Source: Tethya wilhelma (Eukaryota > Porifera > Demospongiae > Tethyida > Tethyidae). From it: 64,000 nucleotides of DNA. The stretch covers positions 179,454 to 243,453 of the forward strand of contig CAXIPT010000001.1 in the NCBI GenBank assembly GCA_964030475.1, written 5' to 3'. How positions within the stretch are numbered: position 1 is the stretch's first letter; every line of letters begins with the position of its first letter. Positions 50,387 to 60,873 of this stretch are shown here, piece after piece. Below the pieces are notes generated by a model. It searched no databases, was not told the origin of the DNA, and saw nothing but the letters and a program-made list of their open reading frames with translations. The position numbers were made by a program, and so were the translations under genes.

Positions 50387-53300
50387 CCCATTGCCTAGCA
50401 ACCCAAGTTTTTATAGACTAATTGCCAGTTACTGGCNTTCTTCCTGTCAACAATCAATGCTCCCAGCTTCAGTTTGGCCTCCATGTTCTCAGGGTCCACA
50501 TCCACTGCCCGGTTCAGGTACTTCTCTGCCAACTCAGCATCCCCTCCTTCTTGACCCAGCTCCTCATCTGCCTTCTCCAGCAGCATCCTAGCTGACACAA
50601 TTCTCTCAGCTGCCTTTGTCTCTCCTGCTCTGTGAGCCTCTGCTGCACTCCTTGTGCTCCCGATGGCAGTGTAGCTCTCCTCTAGCAGCCTGTAGCCCTC
50701 AATGAGGTGGGGTTGGCTCTCCACGCCACTCACCAGTACAGTCACTGCCTCAGAGTATCTCTCCTGAGAGACCAACAGCTCTCCTAGTTTGATAGAGCAG
50801 GGGTGCTTGGGTGAGATGGCCAGCACCTGACGATACATCTTCTCTGTGTTCTCCTTGTCCCCCAGGGCCCTATAGGCCTCCGCCATGTGGAGGAGGGGGA
50901 ACCGAGTGCCGGCAGACAAGGGCTGGAGGGAGACAGCCCTCTTGTTCCTAGGGAAACAGTAAATAACATTAGAGACTTGGAATTAGCATCTCTATTATAC
51001 ACTGATCATGTGACTTTGAAGCAGTTCTATACATAAATCTAGTCATTTTTAACACTGAAACATTAATGCTTTCAGCGTTGCTGACTTGCTGTGCTTCATA
51101 TATATCTATGCACCTTTATCAAATTGAGCTAGCTGCTGATGATGTCAGGGAAAAACGGACGATTGATTATCTTGAAGATATACTTACACTTGAATTGACT
51201 CCATCAGCTCCTCTCTCTCCTCAGAGTCATAGAGTAAGAAGCCGAGGTTAGTGAGCACCTCAGCATTGTTCTCTTGCTGTGAGAGTGCCTTCTTCCAAAC
51301 CTTAATGGCCTTCTTTCTCTGTCCGATGTAGGTTAGCAAGGTGGCCTTCAGAGAGTACAGTCTAACGTGCTCTCCCATGCTCTTCAGATACTTGTCGATG
51401 AGTTCGATTGCCTCAGCAAACCGCCCCGCACTTGTGAGCATGTTTACCGACTGCTCCAGGAGAGACAGGGAGCGAGGCTCCAGTCTAAACGCCTCGTGAT
51501 ACAGAATGGCTGACTCCAACACTTTATTGTTCTTTCGAAGGAGAAGTGCATACTCAGCATAAATGTTGATGTCTTGCTGAGCTACTCTGTTGAGTGTCAA
51601 ACTCTTGGTCCCATTCAGAGAGAGATCAGCAACTATACCAGAGAACACCTGCAGTTTACCAAACACATCAATGGGCAATTAATAACATTGATGTATACAA
51701 TAACATACTGTGGTAACAATATTAACTGTATTATTAATAGTTATTAAGACTGGTCATTACTTATTATTTTACTACATGTACCCAGTTATGTTATGTGTTC
51801 AGTATGTTGCATAGCCTCGTAAACCAGTCCCTCCTTAGCAATAAGCATAGCGGGGAGGGACTGGTTTACGAGGCTATATGTTGCATGCATTACTAGAATT
51901 TGGTCAGTCTTATAGAGAGTGAGCCATTGTCTGTTTCAAACCCAAGATATAACAAATACCTTTTCAGCTTCTTGGTGCTTGTCCTGAGCCTCTAGCACAC
52001 TGCCTAGCTTTCTTCTGAGCAGGGGGTCATTGGGTTCAGCTGCAATGGCCATTCTGTAGAGACTCTCGCAGGTGGCGTACTCCCTCCTCTCCTGGTACTC
52101 CTTCCCCAGCATGGTGTACAGCTTCCCGTTGGTCCTCACCACCTTCAGCCCGGACTGTGCCAGGGTCTCATTGGAGTACCAGTCCCTGTTCCTCACGACC
52201 GTCTTCAGTGCTCCAATCACTATCAGGTACACAGCTCCACACTTAACCAGCAGCTGCAATGGCCGCCACAGCAGTGGGTGGGTGGCCACATGCCAGGTGG
52301 CTAAGGCTACCAGTAGACAGAAGCCCATACTTGGTAGATAGAGGACTCTCTCAGCTACTACAAACCCAACTGGGAAGAGGAGGTTGGAGGCTGGGATGAA
52401 GGGAAACACCATCAGAGACAGGGCCATGATGAGTTGTCTGTGGAGAGTCTTGCACTGGGGTCCCTTGTGTGCCACTCTGGATGTGCTCCAGAGGGAGGTC
52501 ACCCCGAGAGCCAGCAGGGAGAGGAACGTGGCGAGGGTTAGCAAGTTCCTAGGGTCGGAGAGGGAGGTTATGAGAGGGAGGGTGCTGCCTGTCCAGTCGG
52601 CAACCAACAGACTGGGAGAGAGAAGGAGCCATGAGTTGACAAAGACAAGGTAGAGGTAGTTGAGACGACGGTAAAAGGAGTCACTCATGCCATGAGCCCC
52701 CAGGTTGGTCCTGCAGTGGAGGGGGGAAACTAGATGGTCATTATAGTGATCATGAGTGGCAGCTATCAGATGGAGGAAATAGACAACTTGTCAAGGAACA
52801 TAGTTATTACAGTACTATAAAGTTTTGATAGAGCAGCATGAATAGCATAGTACTCTTATTAATTCTACTATACCCCCAGTTAGTGTAGGTGTATTAATGT
52901 CAGAAAAAAATTGCAAGAATTTTTGTGAAATTCAATAGTTTAGCAGTTCAATATATTGACTCAATCCTACAGCTCATCAAGTGACCAATCAGAAAATTTA
53001 TATTGAAAAGTTTATTATGAAACTGAACTATATATATATATAGTGGTAGTAGATTTTTGCATGTGATAGCCACATGATAACTAGCTACATCTTTGTTTTG
53101 ATTTAAAGTGCATACATGTGAAAGCATGCATGGACTGTAAAAATACAAACACACAGAAATAGACTAAACAAGCATTAATTTAAGCAAATAATCCACATAA
53201 CTTTCACAGCACACAAGCTAGTGGCTATGGATGTAACTTACAATTGACTTACAAGTAAAACTTTGGTGATCCATTGCCCATCCAGAGCCTCACTGCTAGC

Positions 53301-55537
53301 ACTAGGATCCCAAATGACCCAAACACCACACACCTAGCTAGAGTGGCTGATGAGAGGGGCCTCCTCGCTGCAGTGCCTCCCCCGGCCTTGACCTGTTGCC
53401 TCTGTGGGGCCACCATTGCTAGGAGATCAAACTATGAAACACAAACAATAACCACCAGTCAGTGCAAGGTGTGGCTTCCATTCCCTGGCACCAGTCGACA
53501 CTCCACTTAAATGCATACCTTAGACACTAAGAAGACATCATAGGCCAGACACACGGCCACCACTGTAAACCCCTGCTCCTTGCTCACCACAGAGAGAACA
53601 CACAGCACCATAGACACCACGAACCACAATAAACCTGTTGCAAAAAGAATTAATGCAGTCTTCTTAGTCAATCAATGCTTCACATTCAGCTTCAATAACA
53701 TGCTTGCCTTTTTGTGTTTCCTCACTCCTTGTGGCTCGTCTGTAGCAGAGGAAGGTAAGGAGGTAGAAAATTCCTCCCAAGAGTTCTGCACGACCAACAA
53801 CACCTGCTACCTGAGGTGATTGCATTCCATGCAGCATGATAAAATTATCACTCGGATCGCAATCACAATATCTCATCTAATATAGGAATTCGACAGTATT
53901 TATATTATATAGTGCCTACTCACTGCTTCTGTGTGTATGGGGTGCACAGCAAACAGCAGCCCAGCTATCAGAGCTGGCCACACTTCACTGAAAATCACAC
54001 CACACAGCTGCACATAGAGGTAGCACACAACACCATGTAGGAACACATTCACCAAATGGTAGCCCATGGGCTCCAGTTCATGCAGCATGTAGTTGAGTCT
54101 GAAGGTGGCCACACACAGAGGACGGTAGGACTTGCAACTCAGCCTGTGTTGAAGTGGAGCTCCCCAGAAGTCGTCCTTTATAATGTCCATCCAGCTGCTC
54201 AAGTTGGTCACATCCTGGTTGTCCCTGATGGCATGTTTGTCGTCGAAGGTGAACTGCAGGTCCACCGTGTTGCAGTAGACGAGCACTGCTACAACAGCAC
54301 AGGTCAAAGACGGCCAGAGAGCCATTATCATGTCTGCTACAACCGCTAGAGGATAATTATGCCCACACCTTTGTGTACTAGGCAGCTAATGAGCTGTGGA
54401 ATATCTAATGACACACGTCGGAAAATTCCAAATCAACTGGGTGGAGCTACTACGCATGCACCTTGGTGGGCGTGGTCTTGGTCTGTGGAGCGCGGCTGTG
54501 TACACAAGCAGCTCAGTCAGCGAATCACTCTACCGTCGCATCATCCATGGCGAGGAGTACGCACTGGACCAGCGTCACTGGATTGTTGTAAGGAGAGAAA
54601 GAGAAGCACCTCAACAGTTTAGCCATTTCTGAACATGCCTGTTCAAATGTGAGTTTACAATCTATTGTTTTGTTAGTGCAATGATTGGTAGTATAAGTGA
54701 GTTGATGTTGTTCTGTTGTGGGTGGAACCACACTCCAGCCGTCACGCAGCGGTGCTGTGCGCCATACTCGGCCTCCTGATCTACTACAATGCATTGGACT
54801 GTGGATTCTGTTTTGATGATTCCTCAGCTGTTCAGCAGAACCAGGATCTGAGACCCTCCACTCCATGGAGCAGCCTTCTCTTCAATGACTTCTGGGGCAC
54901 CCCGATGCACATTGATGGCAGCCACAAGTCCTACCGTCCTCTGTGTGTGGCCACCTTCAGACTCAACTACATGCTGCATGAACTGGAGCCCATGGGCTAC
55001 CATTTGGTGAATGTGCTCCTACATGGTGTTGTGTGCTACCTCTATGTGCAGCTGTGTGGTGTGATTTTCAGTGAAGTGTGGCCAGCTCTGATAGCCGGAC
55101 TGCTGTTTGCTGTGCACCCCATACACACAGAAGCAGTGAGTTTGTTGTCTCTTTGACAATAAAATGCCTCAATGGTTTGCATAGTTGTGGGAGGGCTGAG
55201 AAGCTATTAAAGTCATGCTATAGTGTGCATACAAATGAGGGAAATGTAATGATGCTTGGAATGTGTAATGTGATCAATGGTTTACATTCCTCAATTACTC
55301 TATGTGTACTGGAGTACTATAGTAGTGCACTTTCTGTCTCTCTCCCTAGCTGTGTGTGTGTGTTAGGTCATCCACTCCCTTAGCTGTGGGGGCTGACATC
55401 CACTGATACTGGTAGAGGTTATAGCAACACTCCCACTTAAAATCAATCATGATCATGTTCTTATTGTGCAGTGCTTGTCATAGATGCATTGAACTTTGTT
55501 TGATCTCTGTGTTGGATAATCTTCTCAATTTCTCTCC

Positions 55538-55574
<37 letters not shown>

Positions 55575-56853
55575 CAGGTGGCAGGGGTGGTGGGGAGAGC
55601 TGAAACACTGTCCTCCATTTTCTTTCTTCTCACTATCTTCTCCTACAAGAGAGCCTGTGAAGGAGCAGCTGGTAAGTAACAGCAACAGACACTGTCAGGA
55701 TGTGTTCACCATATCACTTCCCTCTCTGTTGTTCAGACTACAAGTGGCTTCTCCTCTCCTTGTTGATGTGTGTCTGCTCCGTGTTCAGCAAGGAACAGGG
55801 CATCACAGCCGTAGCTGTCTGCCTTAGCTACGATGTGTTCATTGCTAGAAATGTAAGCCACACCAGCTCCAGCTCATCTTACTGATCACCTTTCACCTCC
55901 TGTCACCTAATACAGCTGACATTGTATACTGGAGTGAGGCAGCTCCTGCAATTAAGGAAGCAATCTGTTCCCGATTGGCTGAAGCAGCTTGTCCTCCGTG
56001 CTGCTCTCTTGTGTGGCTTCACCATCAGTATCATGGTCCTCCGAGTGAAGATTATGAAGGCGGAGCTGCCAATATTCACTGTGTGAGTTAAAGCTGGTCA
56101 ACATCCGTGGTGAGCGTTGTCTCCATTTGTTCTTATTTACTTGTAGTCATGACAACCCTGCTGTTGCCATGGCAACACCCTATCGTCAACTGCACTGGTG
56201 CTACCTCGTGTTTGTTAATCTATGGCTTCTTTTAGCACCCAGTTTTCTGTGTGCCGATTGGACGATGGGGACTGTCCCTCTCATTACATCAATCACTGAC
56301 CTCCGTAACCTAGCAACCATCGTAACATTTGCCTCCATCATTCTGCTGAGCTGGCATTCTGCCACTCACACCTCCAGATCAGCCAAGGCTGCTGTGTTTG
56401 CCTTGTCACTGATGGTGTTTCCCTTCATCCCAGCCTCCAACCTCTTCTTCCCAGTTGGGTTTGTAGTAGCTGAGAGAGTCCTCTACCTACCAAGTATGGG
56501 CTTCTGTCTCCTGGTAGGCTATGGGGCATGGCTGCTCATAAAGAGACAGGAAGTGATGTCCTCGTTAGTGAAAGTGGGTGTGGTTGTTCTTCTCCTGACC
56601 CACTCCGCCCGGACCCTGCTGCGTACCCGAGAGTGGCACTCCAACTCCTCCCTCTTCTCGGCGGCAGTCAGGGACAACCCTCACAATGGCAAGGTCTACA
56701 ACAACCTGGGTCATGAGTACGAGGCCCGAGGGGACAGCAGGATGGCAGAGAGACTGTTTACCCAGGCCGCCAGAGTCCAGCCGGATGACATTGGAGCTTT
56801 CATTAATCTAGGCCGGGTCTATAAGCTCATGGAGAGGTACACTGAAGCAGAAG

Positions 56854-56909
<56 letters not shown>

Positions 56910-57511
56910 CAGTGCAATCTGTTGTGTTGTCTATCTCTCTCATTGTTGTTCTTCTCCTGTTCCANAAACAGTTGATTTTCCCAGAGCCCAAAACACACAC
57001 CTGACAAAATTCACTGCAAACACAAACTTTTTAACTATTCACAAGTTTCACAAACAATTTCAGCATATTTCAAGCTAGGATACACAAACTGACCTGCTTT
57101 CTGGTTCTCATCTTTCCCGTTCTTAGCTTGATGTAGCGAGCTATCAACTCATTGCGACCTGCACACCAGAGAGAGAGAGAGAGGGGTCAAATTCATTAGT
57201 GTCAGTATGAATATGACATTCACTATAATCAAATTAGCATTACTAGTGGTAGGTCATTGTGGGAGAAAGCAAGAGCTGTGTGTGTGTGTGTGTGTGTGTG
57301 GGCTAGGCTGGAGGGGGGAGGCTACAACCATACTCTACTCACCATACATCTTCCCCTCATCTGAGAGGATGATCTTCCTCCTGCCACAGGGAGGGTAGAT
57401 GGCCAGGGCCTCTTGGAAGGCCTGCTCTATGTCAGGAGCCCACACCCCTTCAGCATCATTGTTGGAATCATCCAGGTTCTCTGAGCCCTGTGTGTGTGTG
57501 TGTGTGTGTGT

Positions 57512-57555
<44 letters not shown>

Positions 57556-57726
57556 CCATGTTGACTACTAGTATGTATATGAGTATACACAGCACATACA
57601 CCCTGTGTTGTTGCATGCATACACACAACACTGGGTAAAGTGTCAAGGACAAAACTGCAAACAGTGAAACACTGTGAGTGGTAAACTAGCAATGAACAAA
57701 GGAGCTAGCAACAGAGTGAGCGAGAG

Positions 57727-57773
<47 letters not shown>

Positions 57774-57886
57774 CTCACTGGTGTTGTCGGAGTGGCTCCT
57801 TGGTTTGATCCGTCGGGATTGGGAGGGGTGGAGAGGAGGTCCTTTGGAGGCGTCTGGGACAACGGGTCGCTCTTGAACATTTCCAT
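38194..57886 (-). CDS. tead: TEAD/Scalloped transcription factor, exons spread over several contigs
   Basis: TEAD binds DNA through its TEA domain and is activated by YAP in Hippo signalling. I read 11 exons in phase: 57779-57886, 57343-57487, 57094-57158, 46739-46801, 39806-40027, 39693-39734, 39538-39618, 39405-39464, 39280-39342, 38919-39026 and 38194-38276 (cut by the N). The TEA domain is complete: [68 protein letters not shown]. It is followed by [14 protein letters not shown] and the start of the YAP-binding domain ([38 protein letters not shown]). The last part is missing. The start ATG at 57886 follows an acceptor-like site, so a 5' non-coding exon is likely. Contigs with unrelated genes lie in introns 3 and 4, bounded by Ns, so the span is probably inflated by misassembly. 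Confidence 0.9.
38360..38628. repeat. minisatellite, seven copies
   Basis: Seven tandem units contain CAATGTCGTGACCTGGGCC. The first two are 32 bp apart and the rest 40 bp apart, the longer units gaining a GACTCCACTG segment. It lies in the tead intron between exons 10 and 11 and is non-coding, though all frames stay open. Confidence 0.9.
40515..41329. repeat. exact 815-bp duplicate, copy 1 (contig end)
   Basis: The sequence from TGCATGGGAGTGACTC to ACAACAACTG has the same length, and as far as I could check by eye the same sequence, as 45866-46680. Copy 1 ends at the N at 41330 and copy 2 begins at the N at 45865, as expected for two overlapping contig ends that were not merged. Confidence 0.92.
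41368..42871 (+). CDS. Q/S/T/P-rich nuclear-type protein, unidentified
   Basis: Two exons (41368-41437, 41571-42871) give about 456 residues. I chose the ATG at 41368 because the first exon joins in phase through GTAAAA...TTTTACAG. An early GQKRKADG could be a nuclear localisation signal. The rest is low-complexity: Ala run, Pro-rich [12 protein letters not shown], and a run of about ten Gln near residue 325-335. No DNA-binding domain is visible. Composition resembles co-activators or transcription factor activation regions. I do not recognise the family. Confidence 0.75.
42872..43311. other. intergenic region between the Q-rich gene and CNTD1
   Basis: AT-rich 3' UTR with (ATT)n, followed by the CNTD1 upstream region. 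GGCATGCGCAATA near 43203 resembles a core promoter GCATGCGC element. Confidence 0.4.
43312..44527 (+). CDS. cntd1: cyclin N-terminal domain-containing protein 1 (CNTD1-like)
   Basis: CNTD1 is a divergent cyclin needed in animal meiosis to mature crossovers. Two exons (43312-43692, 43883-44527) give about 341 residues, close to human CNTD1 (330). The cyclin box region includes [11 protein letters not shown], then [17 protein letters not shown] and [25 protein letters not shown], all with direct counterparts in human CNTD1 ([27 protein letters not shown]). A second helical region ([16 protein letters not shown]) matches the family C-terminus. It has only one intron and sits on a contig inserted between two overlapping tead contigs. 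Confidence 0.88.
44528..45864. other. intergenic region with microsatellites and foldback fragments
   Basis: No gene is visible. Around 45167-45256 there is an inverted repeat (GTACCCAGGCCTACCCC...GGGGAACAAGGCCTGGGAAC). A (CA)n run lies at 45522-45570, and a (GA)n run ends at the N. Confidence 0.5.
45866..46680. repeat. exact 815-bp duplicate, copy 2 (contig start)
   Basis: This is the second copy of 40515-41329. It begins at the N at 45865 and continues into tead exon 4 at 46739. Confidence 0.92.
46802..47836. other. tead intronic stretch with TG and GA microsatellites
   Basis: There is no exon I can support. A (TG)n tract lies near 46936-47010 and a (CA)n tract ends at the N at 47837. Confidence 0.5.
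47941..50038 (-). CDS. multi-pass membrane protein, GPCR/TMEM116-like (partial)
   Basis: Five exons on the minus strand fit: 49880-50038, 49360-49520, about 48539-48632, 48116-48167 and 47941-48042. They encode at least six hydrophobic segments, among them [60 protein letters not shown] and [14 protein letters not shown]. The first reads like TM2 of a seven-helix receptor (L-x-x-x-D). N- and C-terminal exons are missing, the contig being cut at 47837 and 50437. The acceptor at about 48632 is uncertain, because the obvious AG gives a stop and the next AG (before TAATGG) keeps phase. TMEM116 is a guess. Confidence 0.5.
49176..49333. mobile_element. second CAGAGGAGG-type MITE with 9-bp target duplication
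   Basis: The element begins CAGAGGAGGTACGACACG and ends CGTGTCGTACCTCCTCTG, and is flanked by GAGGCAAGT on both sides (49167-49175 and 49334-49342). It is 158 bp long. It lies just 26 bp from an exon boundary at 49360. Confidence 0.9.
50438..54331 (-). CDS. TMTC-A: TMTC-family O-mannosyltransferase, C-terminus cut by a gap
   Basis: TMTC proteins are multi-pass ER glycosyltransferases with lumenal TPRs that O-mannosylate cadherin-type domains. Exons at 53924-54331, 53708-53810, 53519-53634, 53253-53431, 51960-52710, 51188-51648 and 50438-50947 (cut) give about 842 residues. The first lumenal loop keeps the acidic pair in FTFDDKHAI, followed by DDFWG and [16 protein letters not shown]. The central block FPIPASNL-like and [16 protein letters not shown] is typical, and at least eight TPR-like repeats follow. 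The intron after 53708 has a GC donor (GCAAGC) supported by phase. Unlike its neighbour TMTC-B it has TNLGA where TMTC3 proteins have DNPA. It starts head-to-head with TMTC-B. Confidence 0.88.
51811..51877. mobile_element. 67-bp hairpin mini-MITE
   Basis: Perfect 24-bp arms (ATAGCCTCGTAAACCAGTCC and 4 more bases, with complement) flank an 18-19-bp loop. ATGTTGC occurs directly on both sides, consistent with a 7-bp target duplication. It lies in a TMTC-A intron. Confidence 0.75.
54332..54634. promoter_or_regulatory. 303-bp bidirectional promoter of the TMTC pair
   Basis: The start codons of TMTC-A (54331, minus) and TMTC-B (54635, plus) are 303 bp apart. A GGTGGGCGTGG box near 54465 looks like a Sp/KLF-type site. 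No TATA box is evident. Confidence 0.5.
54635..56855 (+). CDS. TMTC-B: TMTC3-like O-mannosyltransferase, C-terminus cut by a gap
   Basis: This is the plus-strand partner of TMTC-A. Exons: 54635-54648 (MPVQ and a split codon), 54739-55135, 55578-55671, 55737-55852, 55916-56082 and 56147-56855. The tiny first exon is inferred because no ATG lies in frame upstream in exon 2, and its donor phase fits exactly. [23 protein letters not shown] and SHKSYRPL match TMTC3. After the DNPA motif, [12 protein letters not shown] and [18 protein letters not shown] match too. TPRs begin ([14 protein letters not shown]) and the gene is cut at the N at 56965. The last visible exon ends GAAGAG directly at a long (GT)n run that supplies the donor. 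Parts of the coding sequence are nearly identical to TMTC-A. Confidence 0.9.
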
Positions 57887-58967
57887 TTCACTGGACACCA
57901 CGTGTAGTACAGTACATACGTGTGCATGCATGACAGGTGGAGTGAGAGTGGCAACATTATGTATTGTGTGTGAATCAAAATTTGAACCTGCGTGTGTGTG
58001 TCTAGCATGCAACCATGTTCACTGATGTTTGTGTATGCAGTGGTCATGTTTTTCTTATTATGCACATAATATTTTATTGCAGGCACACGAGTTGCACTAG
58101 CTAATACAATTATTGCACAGTGTATCCAAAGTGCTGTGGAGTAAACACTGAATTTGACACAGATATAAAAGTACATTAACAAAGGCTTGAACATTTCATT
58201 CCACCGCTAATTACATGCGACAAGCATTTCTAGAATGACAACAAGTACATTTTGACTTGAGCGTGAGGTATTTCACCAAGAATGCAGTCAGCCACGCACC
58301 CTTAGCTGCGCTGCATCAACGCGGCTGGTTATCGTGGCAGAGAAGCTCACAAGCTAAGTATACAGTAGTGCAATTTACTCAAACATACCTTGCTTTTAGC
58401 AGTGTTTCTCAGTTGCCTTGCGCAGCGGTGGCTTTGGAGCTATTGAATTCAGAAATAACACAAATTCCTTTGTGCTTGTTGTTGCTGGACTGTCAGTAAC
58501 TTGTGGAATGTTGTGCTGTCGCGCACTCTTCTTTTTGACCAAATGGTATGCCAATTGAACGAATGAACACGGGCTCACTTGCCTGGAGGAATGAGAGGTA
58601 TTTGAGCGCTCTCAGGAAGTAGCTGACAAGAAATTCCTTACAATTTTCTCGACAAACTGTGAAATTCCTTAACACTGGCAGTTACTGGCCAACTTGAAGG
58701 GCGAGATATGTCAGGAATGGTAAACACGCATAGATTAGTAGCCTGCCTTTCAATAAAGACCGTATAAATTCAGTATCTTTGGAACAGCCCTTGGGGAATG
58801 ACAAGCTCGTGGCCAACTATGTATAGAATGTCTGTATAAATTCCACAGGAGGAAATGACGTCAACATATTTTTGAACCAATCAAAATGCATTCCTCTCGT
58901 GTGTTATCTAAATAATCGAATAAAGATTTCAATATTTCATTGTTTGTAAACATTTTATCAGAAGAAG
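57887..58967. promoter_or_regulatory. divergent region between tead and the kappaB-Ras gene
   Basis: About 1.1 kb separate the two start codons, which face away from each other. The stretch should hold both promoters and a likely 5' non-coding tead exon. No coding exon is evident. Confidence 0.45.
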
Positions 58968-60810
58968 ATGCCTCACCCTCGCACCCACAGGCTGGTCGTT
59001 CTCGGCGGCGACAGAGTAGGGAAGACCGCCATCATCGAACAGTTCATCTTTGGCAATCATGTCATTGGACAGGTACTACAAATTGACAACCATAGCTTGT
59101 AAATTAGCAGTAAAATGGTTTGACTGACTTCTCTCTCTCTCTCTCTCTCCTCTCTCCCTCTCTCTTCCCTCCAAAGGGTGGTCCACCAACAGTTGGAGAT
59201 ATTTATGAAGTGTGTATTGAAACAGAAAAAGGAACAACTGAAAAACTTCAAATTTTTGATACATCAGGATCAGTGAGTATTAATAATAATAATGTTGTGT
59301 GTTCAAATGATATTACCCCTATGTTTGCACACACTGTCACCATGGATGTAGTTGTTTACCAAATCAAGCAGCCAATATGAACAGGAGCACTTTCTCAGCA
59401 TAGCACATGTGAGTAGCAGTGTACATGTGTATGTATGTATATGGTCACTGATGGTGCCCAGACCCTTTCCTGTACTGGTCCTATAACTCAACAGTATAGG
59501 GTCTGGGCACCGGACTAGTTTGTATGTATGTCCTGTTCATTAAAACCAACCTCTGTTTCTGCATACAGGGCATTCTACTAGTGTACGAGATCACTTCTAA
59601 GGCTTCATATGATCTGATTGTCGCCCTCAGGCAAAAGATTGCTCTTAAGAACAAAGATGTTAGTTTGTCTGTCACTTCATGCATTAAATACAGTGTGACT
59701 TTCAGTGCCAGAGCATTTGTTCCAAACACATGCGTTTTTAAGCCTCTTAGAACTATGAATCAATGTCAGGTGACTTTCTAGTTCTACATTGTAAAATTCC
59801 TGGTCTTTCAGTGAAATACAATAACTATAACTAACCCAGACACCCCCACACACACTGACTCCCGTCTACAGCTGCCTATGGTTGTTCTGGGCAACAAGAA
59901 GGACCTTAATGCCATCAGGGAGGTGCACCAGTCCAGAGTGCAGGCGTGGGCCAGACCTCACGCAGTGAAGTCCTACGAGGTGACAGTGATGGACAGAGAC
60001 AGTCTGAGGGACCCCTTCTGCTACCTGGCCTGGAGGATGGCCAACCCCAGTGAGTGCAGCCTCCTCCCTCACAGGGAAGGAGGCAAATAGAGAGCCTGGT
60101 TTTACCAAGTCAGACCAACCTGAACGGGTGACATGTAGGGAGTCTGTGTTATGAAGTCAGGGGACTAGAGAATCCATGTTAGCTGTGTCTGCTGGCTCAC
60201 TGCAGGCTTGTCATTGTCTGTATAGTCTGGTGTTGCCAGATCCTTCCCATGTTTGTGGTAGGGTCTAGGCCACGGCTGCACCAAACTCTGGACAGGCTTG
60301 ACCTTGGCACTATAATTGTGTGCACCTTTAACAAATTCTTCCTCTTTTTGGCACTTTTGTAGTACTTGCAATGATCGCTGTTCCCCACGGGATAAATAAA
60401 GAATGGAATTAATTGTGGACAATTACAATATAGCTAGAGATTTTGAGGAGTATAAATTTCACTGTTGGCGATGCAAAGAGATTTTTGGAACCATGTATTG
60501 GATGGGGTTGCTCAATCCTCAAAAATAAAATCCTGAAAAGTTTAGCAATCACCTTGCCTTGAACTCTTTGAAAATTTCATACTAACTTACAAAGGTCAAG
60601 CCTCATACTGTGTGAGAAATGTGTTGAGAGTGGTCCAGCCATAGCAGTGCTGTGGTTGGAGGCCACACAGAGCCCTCTCAACCACATACTCCTGACTGAG
60701 GTTCATCACTAAGATGTGTGACACCTCATCACACACTGGCAGCCTCCACTCAAGTGGTTCCCACTGGAGCTGTACTTTAACCTTATATGGTAGTCACCAC
60801 ATTCACCTCT

Positions 60811-60873
<63 letters not shown>

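Noticed and set aside
56162..56176. GTTGCCATGGCAAC, an RFX X-box-like palindrome
   Set aside because: It lies inside TMTC-B coding sequence and fits the reading frame, so chance is the simplest explanation.
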